A DNA stretch of 36,617 nucleotides from assembly GCA_027296045.1 (NCBI GenBank), contig JAPUJS010000024.1, positions 1-36,617 of the forward strand. Direction: 5' to 3'. The translations under genes and the position numbers were made by a program. Positions 15,605 through 24,795 of this stretch are shown here, piece by piece. The notes beneath the pieces were generated by a model. The model did no database searches and was not told where the DNA came from. It saw only the letters and a program-made list of their open reading frames with translations. This stretch comes from a bacterium (GTDB taxonomy: Bacteria > Latescibacterota > UBA2968). How positions within the stretch are numbered: the first letter of the stretch is position 1; every line of letters starts with the position of its first letter.

Positions 15605-15691
15605 GAATAAAATTTCCTCCAAGTGCGTTAACGATTCTCCTTTTTCGTTTGTAGCACCGGGCTTTGAGAGCCCTTTTACCAGGAGCGATTC

Positions 15692-18600
15692 ATGCACAAG
15701 GTTGGCACTGCAATTTTGTGGATCATCACAATATTTATGCTGTCTTCCGTCACCATTTTTAACCCGGGTCAGGTGACGGAGTTTTTTGTTGAGTTGTTTA
15801 ATATTCAACCCAGCATTCCCGAGTTGAAACCCGTGGAGATCTCTGCACGGGATCGGGAGATTCAGTCCATCGCCTTGTCGATCACAGAAGACGATGTGCG
15901 CAAAACCGTGCAGGATCTGGCCGACATGGGCTCCCGGGTGCCAGGGTATCCGGGCCATCAAAAGGCCTTTGAATATGTAAAGCAACAGTTTGAACAGATC
16001 GGCCTGGAAGATATTCGCGTGGAGGAATTCCCGACCACCGTTCCTGTGGACAAGGGCGCTTCTTTAAGGCTGGTCGAAAGTGGCGATTCGGTGCCGCTTT
16101 TTGGATTGTGGCCCAACCACGTTCAGCCGCCTTCTTTGCCGGATGAGGGCGTGACGGGTAAGCTGGTTTATGGCGGCAAGGGCGAGTTTCAGGATTTGAA
16201 CGGCAAACCGATGGACGGCAGTATTGTGCTGATGGATTTTGACTGTGGTCAGAACTATATGAATGCCCGGATGCTGGGTGCCAAGGCCATCCTTTTTTAC
16301 GACAACGGTCGCGTGACCCACGGACAGGCCCTGGATAAATTTTTGCAGGTGCCGGTGGATGTGCCTCGGTTCTGGGTGGAGAAGGATAATGCGACCCGTT
16401 TGCTCCATCTGGCCAACACGACAATGCCGGATGTGACGGTGACTTCGAAAATGGATTGGGAGGAAGTCCCTGCCTGGAATATTTACGGAACCCTGCCCGG
16501 TCGAGATGAATATATCACCGAGCGCCAGGAACGAAAGTGGAAAGATCAGGTCATTTTGCTTTCCAGCTTTTACGATGCCATCTCCGTGGTGCCTGCCCGG
16601 GCGCCGGGCGCCGAAAATGCGTCTGGTATGGCAGCCCTTCTCGAGACGGCCAAGGTCTTAAAACAAAATCCGCCCAAATACTCGGTGATGTTTCTGGCCA
16701 ACGGGGCCCATTTCCAGGGCCTGGCAGGGATTGCCGATTTTCTCTACAAACATTCCAGAGAAAGCGATCATTTTCGCGATTTGATCCCCGACAGTATTTC
16801 TGCCCAGGGTGCCTATGTAGATGGCGAGTTTATTTCACGCAATAGTGAAGAATTTCAGGAACTCATTCCTGGCAGCAAGAAGATCGACTTTCGGTTGTAT
16901 GTGGGGCTAGATTTGTCGAGCGAATCGGCCCAGGTGGCGAGTTTTTCTCACGGAACTTTTAACAACCCGAACTGGCAGACCGACAACTATTTGAACAATC
17001 TGTTGGCACCCTATGCCGATAAATTTGATGCGTATATGGCCAAAGTGTTTCCCGGGGAAGAAGATCGGCATGTGGATGCTATTGCTCCACCCAAGCGGAC
17101 CTGGAAGAACTTTATGCCCATTCGGCTTGGCTTCGACAGCGAACTGGTCACATTTGTGGGCAAAGAGGGGATTACGCTGGCCAATCCGGAAACCATTCGG
17201 AGGTTTGTGGATACCCCCAATGACCGGGTAGAAGTCATGCATATGGCCAATCTGACCCGCCAGGTGCAAACCGTGGTGGGGGCAATGATGAAGACCGGGG
17301 AAGATCCCGACTTCTTCCGGGTCTCCAAGCTGAAGCTTCAGGACCGGGGACACAGCTTGAAGGGGCGCGCACTCTGGTTTGATCGAAATATCGACTTTGC
17401 ACTCCCCAGGGTGCCCGTGTCGGGCGGTCTTATAACGTATCGGCAGCCGGGCAATCCTGTGGTGAGTTGTGCCGGGGTACGAACGATGTTGATTGATAAG
17501 GCCGAGGAGGGGCCGATTTACAATGCCGCCAAAATTAAGGGGTCGGGGCCGGAATACGGACCTCTTAAAGCGGTGAAAAAGACCGGGACATTCGAGTTCA
17601 ATATTATGCGCAACCGGTTTGCCAATCGGATTTTGTCGTACGAGATCGGCAAAGACGGGCGGATCACATCGGTAACCGATATGGGGTCCGAGGGCGATCA
17701 GAAGTTTCCCATTCAGCAGCGCTACGGCTGGTGGGAGAACGAGATGATGACGGTGTTGTTCAAGTGCCGGTCGATCAGTGTGTTTGAGATCATTGACTCA
17801 AGCTATCTGTCAGCACTGGACTTTATGACCATCTTGAATGCCAATGACACCACCCCGCTCGAATACGGCTATGCCTATTTGCCGGGGCAGAGCACCCAAG
17901 AAGGCAATGTGACACGTGCCGCGGTGGCTTTTGCCAAGGTGGACGAATTTACGCACAAAGCGGAACGGCTCAAGGTGTTGATGAGCACCGGCTTGTTCGG
18001 GGTGAAATATCTGTTGATTAATGCGCCTCAAGAATTTTTGGACAACCCGGTGGACAAGTGGGATGTGGACGATGCGATGCTGGAGAAATCCCGGGGGACA
18101 GGCTATGGTCCTGGTGTGATTACCCATCCGTCCTATCAGGCTGCAAGAGATATGTGGGTGATCGACGATGTCCGGATGAAGCAACTTGCCCAATATGGAA
18201 TTGACAACACGCGGTTGCGGCTGTTGCACGAAGGGGCTCGCGAGGCCCTGCATGAGGCCAAACGGCATTTGGAAAATTACGATTATGAAGCCTTTATGGC
18301 CGCTTCCAGGCGTGCCTGGGGGCTGGAAGCTCGGGGATATCCCGAGGTGATGTCCACGGCCAACGATACGGTGCGCGGGATTATTTTCTATTTCATCTTG
18401 CTGTTGCCGTTTTCCTTTTTCTGCGAGCGGCTGTTGCTCGGTTTTTCGGACATTACCCGGCGTCTGGGTGGATTTGCTGGATTCTTTGTGCTGTTTTTCC
18501 TGATTTTGCGCTTTGTGCATCCGGCCTTCAAGTTGAGCAATTCGCCGTATATCATCTTCCTGGCCTTTGTGATTATGTCCCTCGGTGGGGTGGCAATAGT

Positions 18601-20533
18601 GATCGTGGTGTCCAAGTTTGGGGATGAGGTGCGGAAGATGAAAATGGCTTCGGCCGGGACCTATGATGCCGATGTGGGGCGGTTGAGTGCCACGACAGCT
18701 GCGATTGCGCTGGGGATTTCGAATTTGCGAAAACGGCCCCTTCGCACGGGGCTGACAGCGATGACGCTTACCCTGCTCACCTTTACCACGCTGTCGTTTA
18801 CGTCTGTTCAGACGTCGATCCAGTTTTATAAGCTGCCCCGCGATAATGACCCGTCCTACCAGGGGGCTCTGGTGCGCGACCGGTCCTGGCGCGGCATGCA
18901 GGAGTCGGTTCTGAACTATTTACACAGTGCGTTTGAAGGGCGGGCCTCGATTGTTCCGCGTTCCTGGTATTTGTCGCAGGTTCGCGGCGAACGGGCCTAT
19001 GTGAGTTTTTCCCGGGTGACGGAAGCATCGGCCGATCTGGGGCCGAAAGAAACCTATATCGATTTTGATGTAGGTGTGACGACCGGGAAAGACAGCTTTG
19101 TCAACGCGCTCCTGGGGCTCACGCCCGAAGAGCCGTCGGTGACGGGGGTGGATCAATATCTGATGAGCGGGCGCTGGTTCGAGCCGGGCGAAGAGTTTGT
19201 CTGCCTTTTGCCCAACGATTTGGCCGAACTGGTCGGCATCTACCCGGAAGATGTGGGCAAGGCACAGATTGAGTTGCAGGGGCAGCTGTTCACGGTGATC
19301 GGGATTCTGGATTCGGAAGGTTTCAACAAGTTTAAAGATCTCGACGATGAAAAGCTGACGCCTGTCGATACGGTGAAGGAAAAAGACGACCTGGCCGATG
19401 CGCAAGACCAGGACCCCCGGGTTGTGGCTGCCGCGCCGATTGAGACCTTTACCCACCTGGAGTCGACCAACACCCTGATTTTGCCATATGAGTATATTAT
19501 GGATATTGGGGGCACGCTGGCTTCTGTGGCCATTGCAAACTTCAAGGATGATGATGGCCGGCTGAAAGAGAATTTTGTGCCCGATATCGAAGAATTTATG
19601 ACCCGCGTGTCGCTCACCATGTTTGTGGGCTACCAGGACGGAGTGACGGTTTACAGTTCGATCGGATCCACCTCGTTGGCGGGGCTGGGAAATCTGTTTA
19701 TCCCAATCCTGATTGCTGCGCTGATTGTGCTCAATACGATGATGGGCGCGGTTTACGAGCGGTTCCGGGAAATCAGCATTTATTCGGCAGTCGGACTGGC
19801 ACCAAACCATATTGCGGCCCTTTTTCTGGCAGAAGCGGGGGTGTTTGCCACCCTCGGGGCGGTACTCGGCTATCTCATTGGGCAGGTGCTGGTGCTGATA
19901 TTGTACGAACATGGGCTTTTGGGCGGGCTGGAATTAAACTACTCGTCTCTGTCGGCCATTTCGGCCACGTTAATTGTAATGGCCACTGTATTCTTGTCCA
20001 CGTTATATCCGGCCAAGAAAGCGGCCGATATGGCTGTTCCGGATGTGACGCGCAAGTGGGAATTTCCCGATCCGGATGGCGACCGCTGGTTGTTTGACTT
20101 CCCGTTTACGGTGGGCGGTGCCGAAGTGCTGGGGATGTATACCTATTTGACCCGGGTGTTTGAATCGTATGGAGAGGGGTCGGTTGGCGACTTTGTGGCC
20201 GACCATGTTCGATTCACCTCGACCGATTTTCAAGGCGAGCCCCAATATGATATCCGGCTCACCACCTGGCTGGCCCCCTATGACCTGGGGATCAGTCAGG
20301 ATGTGGAGTTGAAGGCAATTCCGACCGGGGAGCACAATATCTACAAGATTGAAGTGATTATTAACCGGTTGAGCGGAGACGTGGCTTCCTGGAAACGGAT
20401 CAATCGGGGGTTCTTGAATGTGCTGCGAAAGCGGTTCCTGGTCTGGAGAACCATCCCTGGCGAACTCAGAGTGCAATATGCAGATGAAGGCCAGCAGATG
20501 CTTTCGGAAGGGGCACAGCAGGCGACTGCTTGA
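15692..20533 (+). CDS. M28-like (probably inactive) peptidase domain fused to FtsX-like permease
   Basis: 1613 residues, ATG with AGGAG 6 nt upstream. Visible parts: an N-terminal membrane anchor (7-24); an extracytoplasmic M28-aminopeptidase-like domain with inserted PA-type domain (about 50-560; PGYPGHQKAFEYVKQQFEQI at the front); a further soluble region to about 890; three membrane helices (about 893-975); an FtsX/MacB-like permease core with its first helix at about 1014-1045, a large periplasmic loop (1045-1325) and three more helices (1327-1447) containing the typical ERFREISIYSAVGLAPNHI; and a C-terminal soluble domain (1450-1613). In the M28 part the usual metal ligands are lost: the His-x-Asp motif is Phe293-Tyr-Asp, the GxxDNxSG motif is GAENASG (306-312), and the Glu-Glu pair is Ala339-His340. 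A binding rather than proteolytic role is likely. No ABC ATPase gene is nearby. The next gene is an OPT transporter. Confidence 0.8.
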   Translation: MHKVGTAILWIITIFMLSSVTIFNPGQVTEFFVELFNIQPSIPELKPVEISARDREIQSIALSITEDDVRKTVQDLADMGSRVPGYPGHQKAFEYVKQQFEQIGLEDIRVEEFPTTVPVDKGASLRLVESGDSVPLFGLWPNHVQPPSLPDEGVTGKLVYGGKGEFQDLNGKPMDGSIVLMDFDCGQNYMNARMLGAKAILFYDNGRVTHGQALDKFLQVPVDVPRFWVEKDNATRLLHLANTTMPDVTVTSKMDWEEVPAWNIYGTLPGRDEYITERQERKWKDQVILLSSFYDAISVVPARAPGAENASGMAALLETAKVLKQNPPKYSVMFLANGAHFQGLAGIADFLYKHSRESDHFRDLIPDSISAQGAYVDGEFISRNSEEFQELIPGSKKIDFRLYVGLDLSSESAQVASFSHGTFNNPNWQTDNYLNNLLAPYADKFDAYMAKVFPGEEDRHVDAIAPPKRTWKNFMPIRLGFDSELVTFVGKEGITLANPETIRRFVDTPNDRVEVMHMANLTRQVQTVVGAMMKTGEDPDFFRVSKLKLQDRGHSLKGRALWFDRNIDFALPRVPVSGGLITYRQPGNPVVSCAGVRTMLIDKAEEGPIYNAAKIKGSGPEYGPLKAVKKTGTFEFNIMRNRFANRILSYEIGKDGRITSVTDMGSEGDQKFPIQQRYGWWENEMMTVLFKCRSISVFEIIDSSYLSALDFMTILNANDTTPLEYGYAYLPGQSTQEGNVTRAAVAFAKVDEFTHKAERLKVLMSTGLFGVKYLLINAPQEFLDNPVDKWDVDDAMLEKSRGTGYGPGVITHPSYQAARDMWVIDDVRMKQLAQYGIDNTRLRLLHEGAREALHEAKRHLENYDYEAFMAASRRAWGLEARGYPEVMSTANDTVRGIIFYFILLLPFSFFCERLLLGFSDITRRLGGFAGFFVLFFLILRFVHPAFKLSNSPYIIFLAFVIMSLGGVAIVIVVSKFGDEVRKMKMASAGTYDADVGRLSATTAAIALGISNLRKRPLRTGLTAMTLTLLTFTTLSFTSVQTSIQFYKLPRDNDPSYQGALVRDRSWRGMQESVLNYLHSAFEGRASIVPRSWYLSQVRGERAYVSFSRVTEASADLGPKETYIDFDVGVTTGKDSFVNALLGLTPEEPSVTGVDQYLMSGRWFEPGEEFVCLLPNDLAELVGIYPEDVGKAQIELQGQLFTVIGILDSEGFNKFKDLDDEKLTPVDTVKEKDDLADAQDQDPRVVAAAPIETFTHLESTNTLILPYEYIMDIGGTLASVAIANFKDDDGRLKENFVPDIEEFMTRVSLTMFVGYQDGVTVYSSIGSTSLAGLGNLFIPILIAALIVLNTMMGAVYERFREISIYSAVGLAPNHIAALFLAEAGVFATLGAVLGYLIGQVLVLILYEHGLLGGLELNYSSLSAISATLIVMATVFLSTLYPAKKAADMAVPDVTRKWEFPDPDGDRWLFDFPFTVGGAEVLGMYTYLTRVFESYGEGSVGDFVADHVRFTSTDFQGEPQYDIRLTTWLAPYDLGISQDVELKAIPTGEHNIYKIEVIINRLSGDVASWKRINRGFLNVLRKRFLVWRTIPGELRVQYADEGQQMLSEGAQQATA

Positions 20534-20596
20534 TGGTATTTTCAAATGGAAGATTGAAACACGCCAAATCTTTCATTTCTCTTAGGAGGGATGGCA

Positions 20597-22642
20597 TTGG
20601 CAACCGAACCGACGGACGAACAGCAAGAAGATCTTGAACAATATGAAAATATCATGCCCGAGGACGCGCCCTATGAGGATGGGTTTAATCTTAAGACGCT
20701 CTGGGCAACTTTTTTTGTAGGTATTGTGATGTTGCCGGGGGCGATCTATCTGGGGCTGGTGACCGGTCAAAGTATGGCTGGCGCTTCGGAGTGGGTCACC
20801 ATCATCTTGTTCCTTGAGATTGCCAAACGCAGCTTTGTGCGGCTCAGAACGCAGGAGATTCTCATCATCTACTGGGTCGCTGCCGGGCTTTTAGGAATCG
20901 GGGTTCGTTTGGGCACTGGCGCTCATATGTACGGCGGACCCTTCGGCGGTCTGATCTGGGACCAATATCTGTTGCAGTCGCCCGCCGCCCAGGGGATATC
21001 GAGTTATGTCCCCAAATGGGTGGTGCCGCCGATTGATTCGCCGGTATATGCCGACCGGACTTTTATCCACCGCGACTGGCTGTTGCCAGTTGGTATCCTG
21101 TTCCTGGTCATGGTGGTCAATAATACCGCCCGATACTCGTTTGGCTACATCATGTTTCGGGTGACCAGTGATATCGAGCGACTGCCCTTTCCAATGGAAC
21201 CGGTACAGGCCCGGGGTATAACGGCATTGGCGGAAACTTCGGCCAAGGAGGAAGGCTGGCGCTGGCGGGTGTTTAGCACAGGGACCTGCATCGGCCTGGT
21301 CTGGGGGTTGCTCTATGTGGTGGTGCCCACGCTATCCGGGATCTTTTTGACCCAGACGGTACAGGTGTTGCCGATCCCGTTTATTGATTTTACGGCCGAA
21401 ATCAAAACGATTTTGCCTGCTGCTGTTTTCGGGATCGGGACCGATCTGGGGCATTTGATTCTCGGATTTGTACTGCCATTTTGGGTTGTTGTCGGGCAGT
21501 TTATCGGATCTGTACTGGCCAATCTGGTGATCAATCCAATCCTGTATAATTTTGAAATTCTGACACGCTGGTCCCCGGGTATGACAGCCATTCCGGCTAA
21601 TATTTCCAACAAATTTGACTTCTGGATCAGCTTTGGAATTGGAACGGCTCTTGTGATTGCCATTGCGGGTTTTGCGCTGGTTGGGAAGACGGTTATGGAG
21701 CAACGTCGACAGCAGAAAGAGACCGGGCATCGCACGACTCGGTTGAATCTGAAGGATCTGCCGGAGGGCCGAGGAGATGTACCTATGAAATGGCCGCTGG
21801 CATTTTGGGTGCTGGCGTCTTTCGTCACCATTGGTCTGTGTCAATGGTTGGTGCCTGAGTTCCACTGGGCCTGGTTGGTGTTTTTTGCTTTTATTTACAC
21901 GCCGATCTCCTCCTATATCGGGGCACGCATGATCGGGTTGACCGGAAGTCCTTATGGCGCGAGCATTCCCTATCTTCGGGAGGCCGCCATTTTCCTGTCG
22001 GGTTACAAAGGAGTTGGTATCTGGTTTGCGCCCCTTCCACTGCATGATCATGGCACTGCGGTGCGGGCTTACAAACAACTCGAACTGACCAAGACAAAAA
22101 TGGGCAGCTATTTCAAAATGATCATTTTGACAATGGCGGTCATTTTTCTGTGCAGTTTCATGTTTTGGGAATTTATCTGGCGGTTAGGTCCGATTCCATC
22201 GTCGACCTATCCCTACGTGCAGATGTTTTGGCCGTTTGAGGCAACCATGCAGACGATGTGGTTAAAATCGACATTGCCAGAAGACGCGGTTCGAGGCGCA
22301 GCGGGTTTGGAACTGCTTATGGACATCATCAAGTTCAAATATGTTGCTACGGGTTTTGTTTCGGGCGGGGCCGTTTACTTGATCTTATCGATACTGAAAG
22401 TTCCTACGTTGGCATTTTACGGATTTGTGGGTGGGCTTGCCCAGTGGCCTCATTTCGTGATTCTGAATTTTGCCGGCGCTATGCTCGGGCGCTACCATTT
22501 CGCCAAGCGGTTCGGCGAAACCAAATGGAAGGCTTATGCACCCATTTTGTTGGCGGGATATTCTTGCGGGATGGGCCTGATTGGCATGACGTCTATTGCT
22601 GTTGCATTGATCTCTAAGGCTGTCTCCCAGGTGATCTATTAG
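20597..22642 (+). CDS. OPT-family oligopeptide/metal-chelate transporter-like protein
   Basis: 681 residues from the TTG at 20597. The AGGAGG at 20584-20589 is 7 nt from this TTG but only 1 nt from the ATG at 20591, so the TTG is preferred; the difference is two residues. The protein begins with an acidic cytoplasmic tail (EPTDEQQEDLEQYENIMPED) and then has about 14-16 hydrophobic segments with the general layout of oligopeptide (OPT) transporters, proton-coupled importers of small peptides or metal-peptide chelates. Segments such as PGAIYLGLVTGQSM, FPMEPVQARGITALAET and ARMIGLTGSPYGASIPYLRE support the family. It follows the M28/FtsX fusion by 63 nt on the same strand, so the two are probably one unit. 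Confidence 0.8.
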   Translation: MATEPTDEQQEDLEQYENIMPEDAPYEDGFNLKTLWATFFVGIVMLPGAIYLGLVTGQSMAGASEWVTIILFLEIAKRSFVRLRTQEILIIYWVAAGLLGIGVRLGTGAHMYGGPFGGLIWDQYLLQSPAAQGISSYVPKWVVPPIDSPVYADRTFIHRDWLLPVGILFLVMVVNNTARYSFGYIMFRVTSDIERLPFPMEPVQARGITALAETSAKEEGWRWRVFSTGTCIGLVWGLLYVVVPTLSGIFLTQTVQVLPIPFIDFTAEIKTILPAAVFGIGTDLGHLILGFVLPFWVVVGQFIGSVLANLVINPILYNFEILTRWSPGMTAIPANISNKFDFWISFGIGTALVIAIAGFALVGKTVMEQRRQQKETGHRTTRLNLKDLPEGRGDVPMKWPLAFWVLASFVTIGLCQWLVPEFHWAWLVFFAFIYTPISSYIGARMIGLTGSPYGASIPYLREAAIFLSGYKGVGIWFAPLPLHDHGTAVRAYKQLELTKTKMGSYFKMIILTMAVIFLCSFMFWEFIWRLGPIPSSTYPYVQMFWPFEATMQTMWLKSTLPEDAVRGAAGLELLMDIIKFKYVATGFVSGGAVYLILSILKVPTLAFYGFVGGLAQWPHFVILNFAGAMLGRYHFAKRFGETKWKAYAPILLAGYSCGMGLIGMTSIAVALISKAVSQVIY

Positions 22643-22764
22643 AGGCAAATGGTCTAAATTTGGGAACTTTTGTCCGGGTCTCTGCCGTCTAATGGTTGAC
22701 CGATCTGCTCAGGACCATCTTGCGGGCAGGGAAATAGGTACCATTATTTACAAGGAGAAGGGCA

Positions 22765-23265
22765 ATGTTGAAGCGATTTGTGTTCTTTCTACTGGTTTTT
22801 CTGGTCGCTACAGTGGTTGAAGCGCAACCGCCCCGGGGTGGTGGTCGTGGTGGCCCTGGTGGTGGTCGTGGAGGACGTGGGGGCGCTGCGTTCCTGGTGA
22901 ACCGGATGGTTCCGATTGAACAGGTGATGGGTTATCTGGCATTTGACGATAAGATTGCTTTGAAAGACGATCAGTTGCTCAAAATTCGGCAGGCATTGAA
23001 AGAGTTGAATGGCAAGCGGGATGGCCTCCGACAGGAACTTCAGGGGCAGGGAGAGGGTGGCGATATGCAGGCTGCCCGACAAAAGGTGATGATACTTGCC
23101 CGTCAAATGAATCAGGCTGTGGCAGGTGTGCTGGATGCCAAGCAAACGGAAGAATATAAAGGATATATGAAGCGGATGCAGGAACGGGCCCAGCGTGGTG
23201 GTGGTGGTCGTGGTGGCCAGGGTGGCCGTCGGCGGGGTCAAGGCGGGGGTGGCGGGGGTGCTTGA
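22765..23265 (+). CDS. Secreted Spy/CpxP-like protein with RGG-rich tails
   Basis: 166 residues, ATG with AAGGAG upstream. Signal peptide 1-20 (ending VVEAQ). The mature protein starts with a Gly/Arg tract (PPRGGGRGGPGGGRGGRGG, about 22-40) and ends with a second one (RGGGGRGGQGGRRRGQGGGG). Between them lies a helical core of about 100 residues: IALKDDQLLKIRQALKELNG ... LARQMNQAVAGVLDAKQTEE. This core resembles the Spy/CpxP (LTxxQ) or Spy-like periplasmic chaperone fold by its spaced Leu, Gln and Lys helices and the 'Ala-Lys-Gln-Thr-Glu-Glu' end. The tails may bind nucleic acid or polyanions, which is inference. Strong terminator directly after. Confidence 0.75.
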   Translation: MLKRFVFFLLVFLVATVVEAQPPRGGGRGGPGGGRGGRGGAAFLVNRMVPIEQVMGYLAFDDKIALKDDQLLKIRQALKELNGKRDGLRQELQGQGEGGDMQAARQKVMILARQMNQAVAGVLDAKQTEEYKGYMKRMQERAQRGGGGRGGQGGRRRGQGGGGGGA

Positions 23266-23286
23266 CAGAAACCGCCTGTCTTTTTG

Positions 23287-23318
23287 GCGGCCTGGGATCT
23301 TTCCCAGGCCGCTTTTTT
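23287..23318 (+). terminator. Strong intrinsic terminator
   Basis: Perfect 11-bp arms GCGGCCTGGGA (23287-23297) and TCCCAGGCCGC (23302-23312), 4-nt loop, then six T residues (23313-23318). It ends the transcript of the RGG-flanked secreted protein, and probably of the fusion-OPT unit before it. Confidence 0.92.
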
Positions 23319-23418
23319 GGTTGTATGTAGCAGGTGCCCATCGAATCACAGGTTGTCAAGGAGAGAAAAAAGTGTACATTAACAGTAGGATTTTTGAATC
23401 CATTCGGTGGGATTTTCT

Positions 23419-24777
23419 ATGGAGCAAGCACTCAATCACGTTGAGGTACCCTTCACGTTTGCCGTGATCGGGGATGCCCATTTCACACCCCCTGAGGCCA
23501 TCCAGTCTGAGCGATGGCGGGGCGATTCTGGACGGCCTTTGGAGACGGAGGAATATGTCGAGAATGTCACCTATGCCCTCAAGCCCATGCTGGATGCGGT
23601 GCAATCGGCCGACCCTTCTTTTGTGGTGTTGACCGGCGATGTGGTTGAGGGGGCGGGCAGAGACGACCGGGAATTGGAAGCCGGCTTGTCCTTTTTTGAT
23701 GGGTATGGCTTGCCGCTCTTTTTTGCCCGGGGCAATTATGAGCCCGAGGGGACATTCGAGCGGGTGATCCTGCCGTATATGGGGCAACATCTGGGGTGGA
23801 CGCCGGAGGAACGGCACCATTTTTTTGACGTGGCCGGATGTCGGTTTGTGTTCCTCGATGCGGCGTCCTGGGAAAAACGAGGGGGTCAATATGAATGGCT
23901 GGCCGATCTGCTCAAGCGGAGTCAGAAATTGGACCTGGAGCGGATTTTTCTGTTTGGTCACTATCCCATCTGGCCTGTTTACCGTGCGTTTTTTACCGAT
24001 CCGGATTTTCAAGAGGATCTCATTGACTTGATGTCGCAATACCCGGTGGATGCCTATTTTTGTGGACATACGCACAATCAGAGTGTGATCCAGCACCGAA
24101 CCAAGGGGTTGCCCGCCCTGCAATTTATGAGTGCCCCGATTGGTTTGTCCGACGAACTTCCTATTGCGCTGGATCGCGTGCAAGCCCTTTTGCCCGATCC
24201 CGATAATTTGCTGGCGTATTGGCCCGGCTATTTGGAAAATACGGCACCCGGCTGGTTTATGGTGCGTGTGGATCACCAGGCAGCGCGGGTGTCCTGGCAC
24301 CATCTCAATCGGGGGGTTGAAGCAGTTGTGGAGTGGTCGAAAAAGGGGGAAGTGACGTCTTTCTGGCAGATGGTTCACCCCGAAGATGCCCGGTTGATCG
24401 ACCGAGATTTGGGGGCCGTTCGCCGGGCTTTTCTGCGGTTTTGTGCCTGGGGAGGGACTCAGGATGAAGCCCAGGTGTTTTTGAATGGCAAATCCATCGG
24501 TCGTCTTCCCAGGGGAGAATCCTACGCATCCCGCCGGATGGAATTGCCCGCTCCTCTTGTCCAGATGGAAAACCGGGTACGTATCGAAACCCTGGAGGGG
24601 AGGCTGACGCTGGGCAATCTGGTCATCGAAGCCGTACTGCCCGGGGGGCGTTATGTGCGCACCCGACCCACCGGGGAATTGTTTACCTGGTGGAACCGCT
24701 GGGATCGCTGGGGCATGACGGGCGTGAAAAAGTTGAAGGTCGGTCGGCCGCTGATCACGATGTTGTCGTTTCGATAA
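23419..24777 (+). CDS. Calcineurin-like metallophosphoesterase with C-terminal beta domain
   Basis: 452 residues from the ATG at 23419, with GGTGGGA about 7 nt upstream; a GTG at 23407 is in frame but has no ribosome binding site. The N-terminal 260 residues carry the phosphoesterase motifs in order: GDAHF (about 18), TGDVVEG (about 73), RGNYEP (the GNH motif with Tyr in place of His, about 105), FGHYP (about 178) and CGHTHN (about 214). The rest (about 270-452) is beta-rich (VFLNGKSIGRLPRGESYASR is typical of a jelly-roll/galactose-binding-like fold). There is no signal peptide. Substrate unknown: phosphomonoester, diester or nucleotide. Tyr in place of the GNH His would weaken phosphomonoesterase chemistry and deserves attention. 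Confidence 0.85.
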   Translation: MEQALNHVEVPFTFAVIGDAHFTPPEAIQSERWRGDSGRPLETEEYVENVTYALKPMLDAVQSADPSFVVLTGDVVEGAGRDDRELEAGLSFFDGYGLPLFFARGNYEPEGTFERVILPYMGQHLGWTPEERHHFFDVAGCRFVFLDAASWEKRGGQYEWLADLLKRSQKLDLERIFLFGHYPIWPVYRAFFTDPDFQEDLIDLMSQYPVDAYFCGHTHNQSVIQHRTKGLPALQFMSAPIGLSDELPIALDRVQALLPDPDNLLAYWPGYLENTAPGWFMVRVDHQAARVSWHHLNRGVEAVVEWSKKGEVTSFWQMVHPEDARLIDRDLGAVRRAFLRFCAWGGTQDEAQVFLNGKSIGRLPRGESYASRRMELPAPLVQMENRVRIETLEGRLTLGNLVIEAVLPGGRYVRTRPTGELFTWWNRWDRWGMTGVKKLKVGRPLITMLSFR

Positions 24778-24795
24778 ACCAACGAAGGACCTAAG

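Larger units (their letters stand above)
15320..15691. other. Divergent intergenic region, promoter and inverted repeat
   Basis: 372 bases between the LamG lipoprotein gene (-) and the M28/FtsX fusion (+). It holds the long imperfect inverted repeat at 15427-15485 and the promoter candidate at 15576-15604. It is AT-rich at 15385-15545. I see no gene; the minus-strand frame that covers the right half is the shadow of the plus-strand gene. Confidence 0.5.

Noticed and set aside
18388-19912. Minus-strand frames within the M28/FtsX gene
   Set aside because: Antisense to predicted membrane helices and periplasmic domain; no starts or domains.
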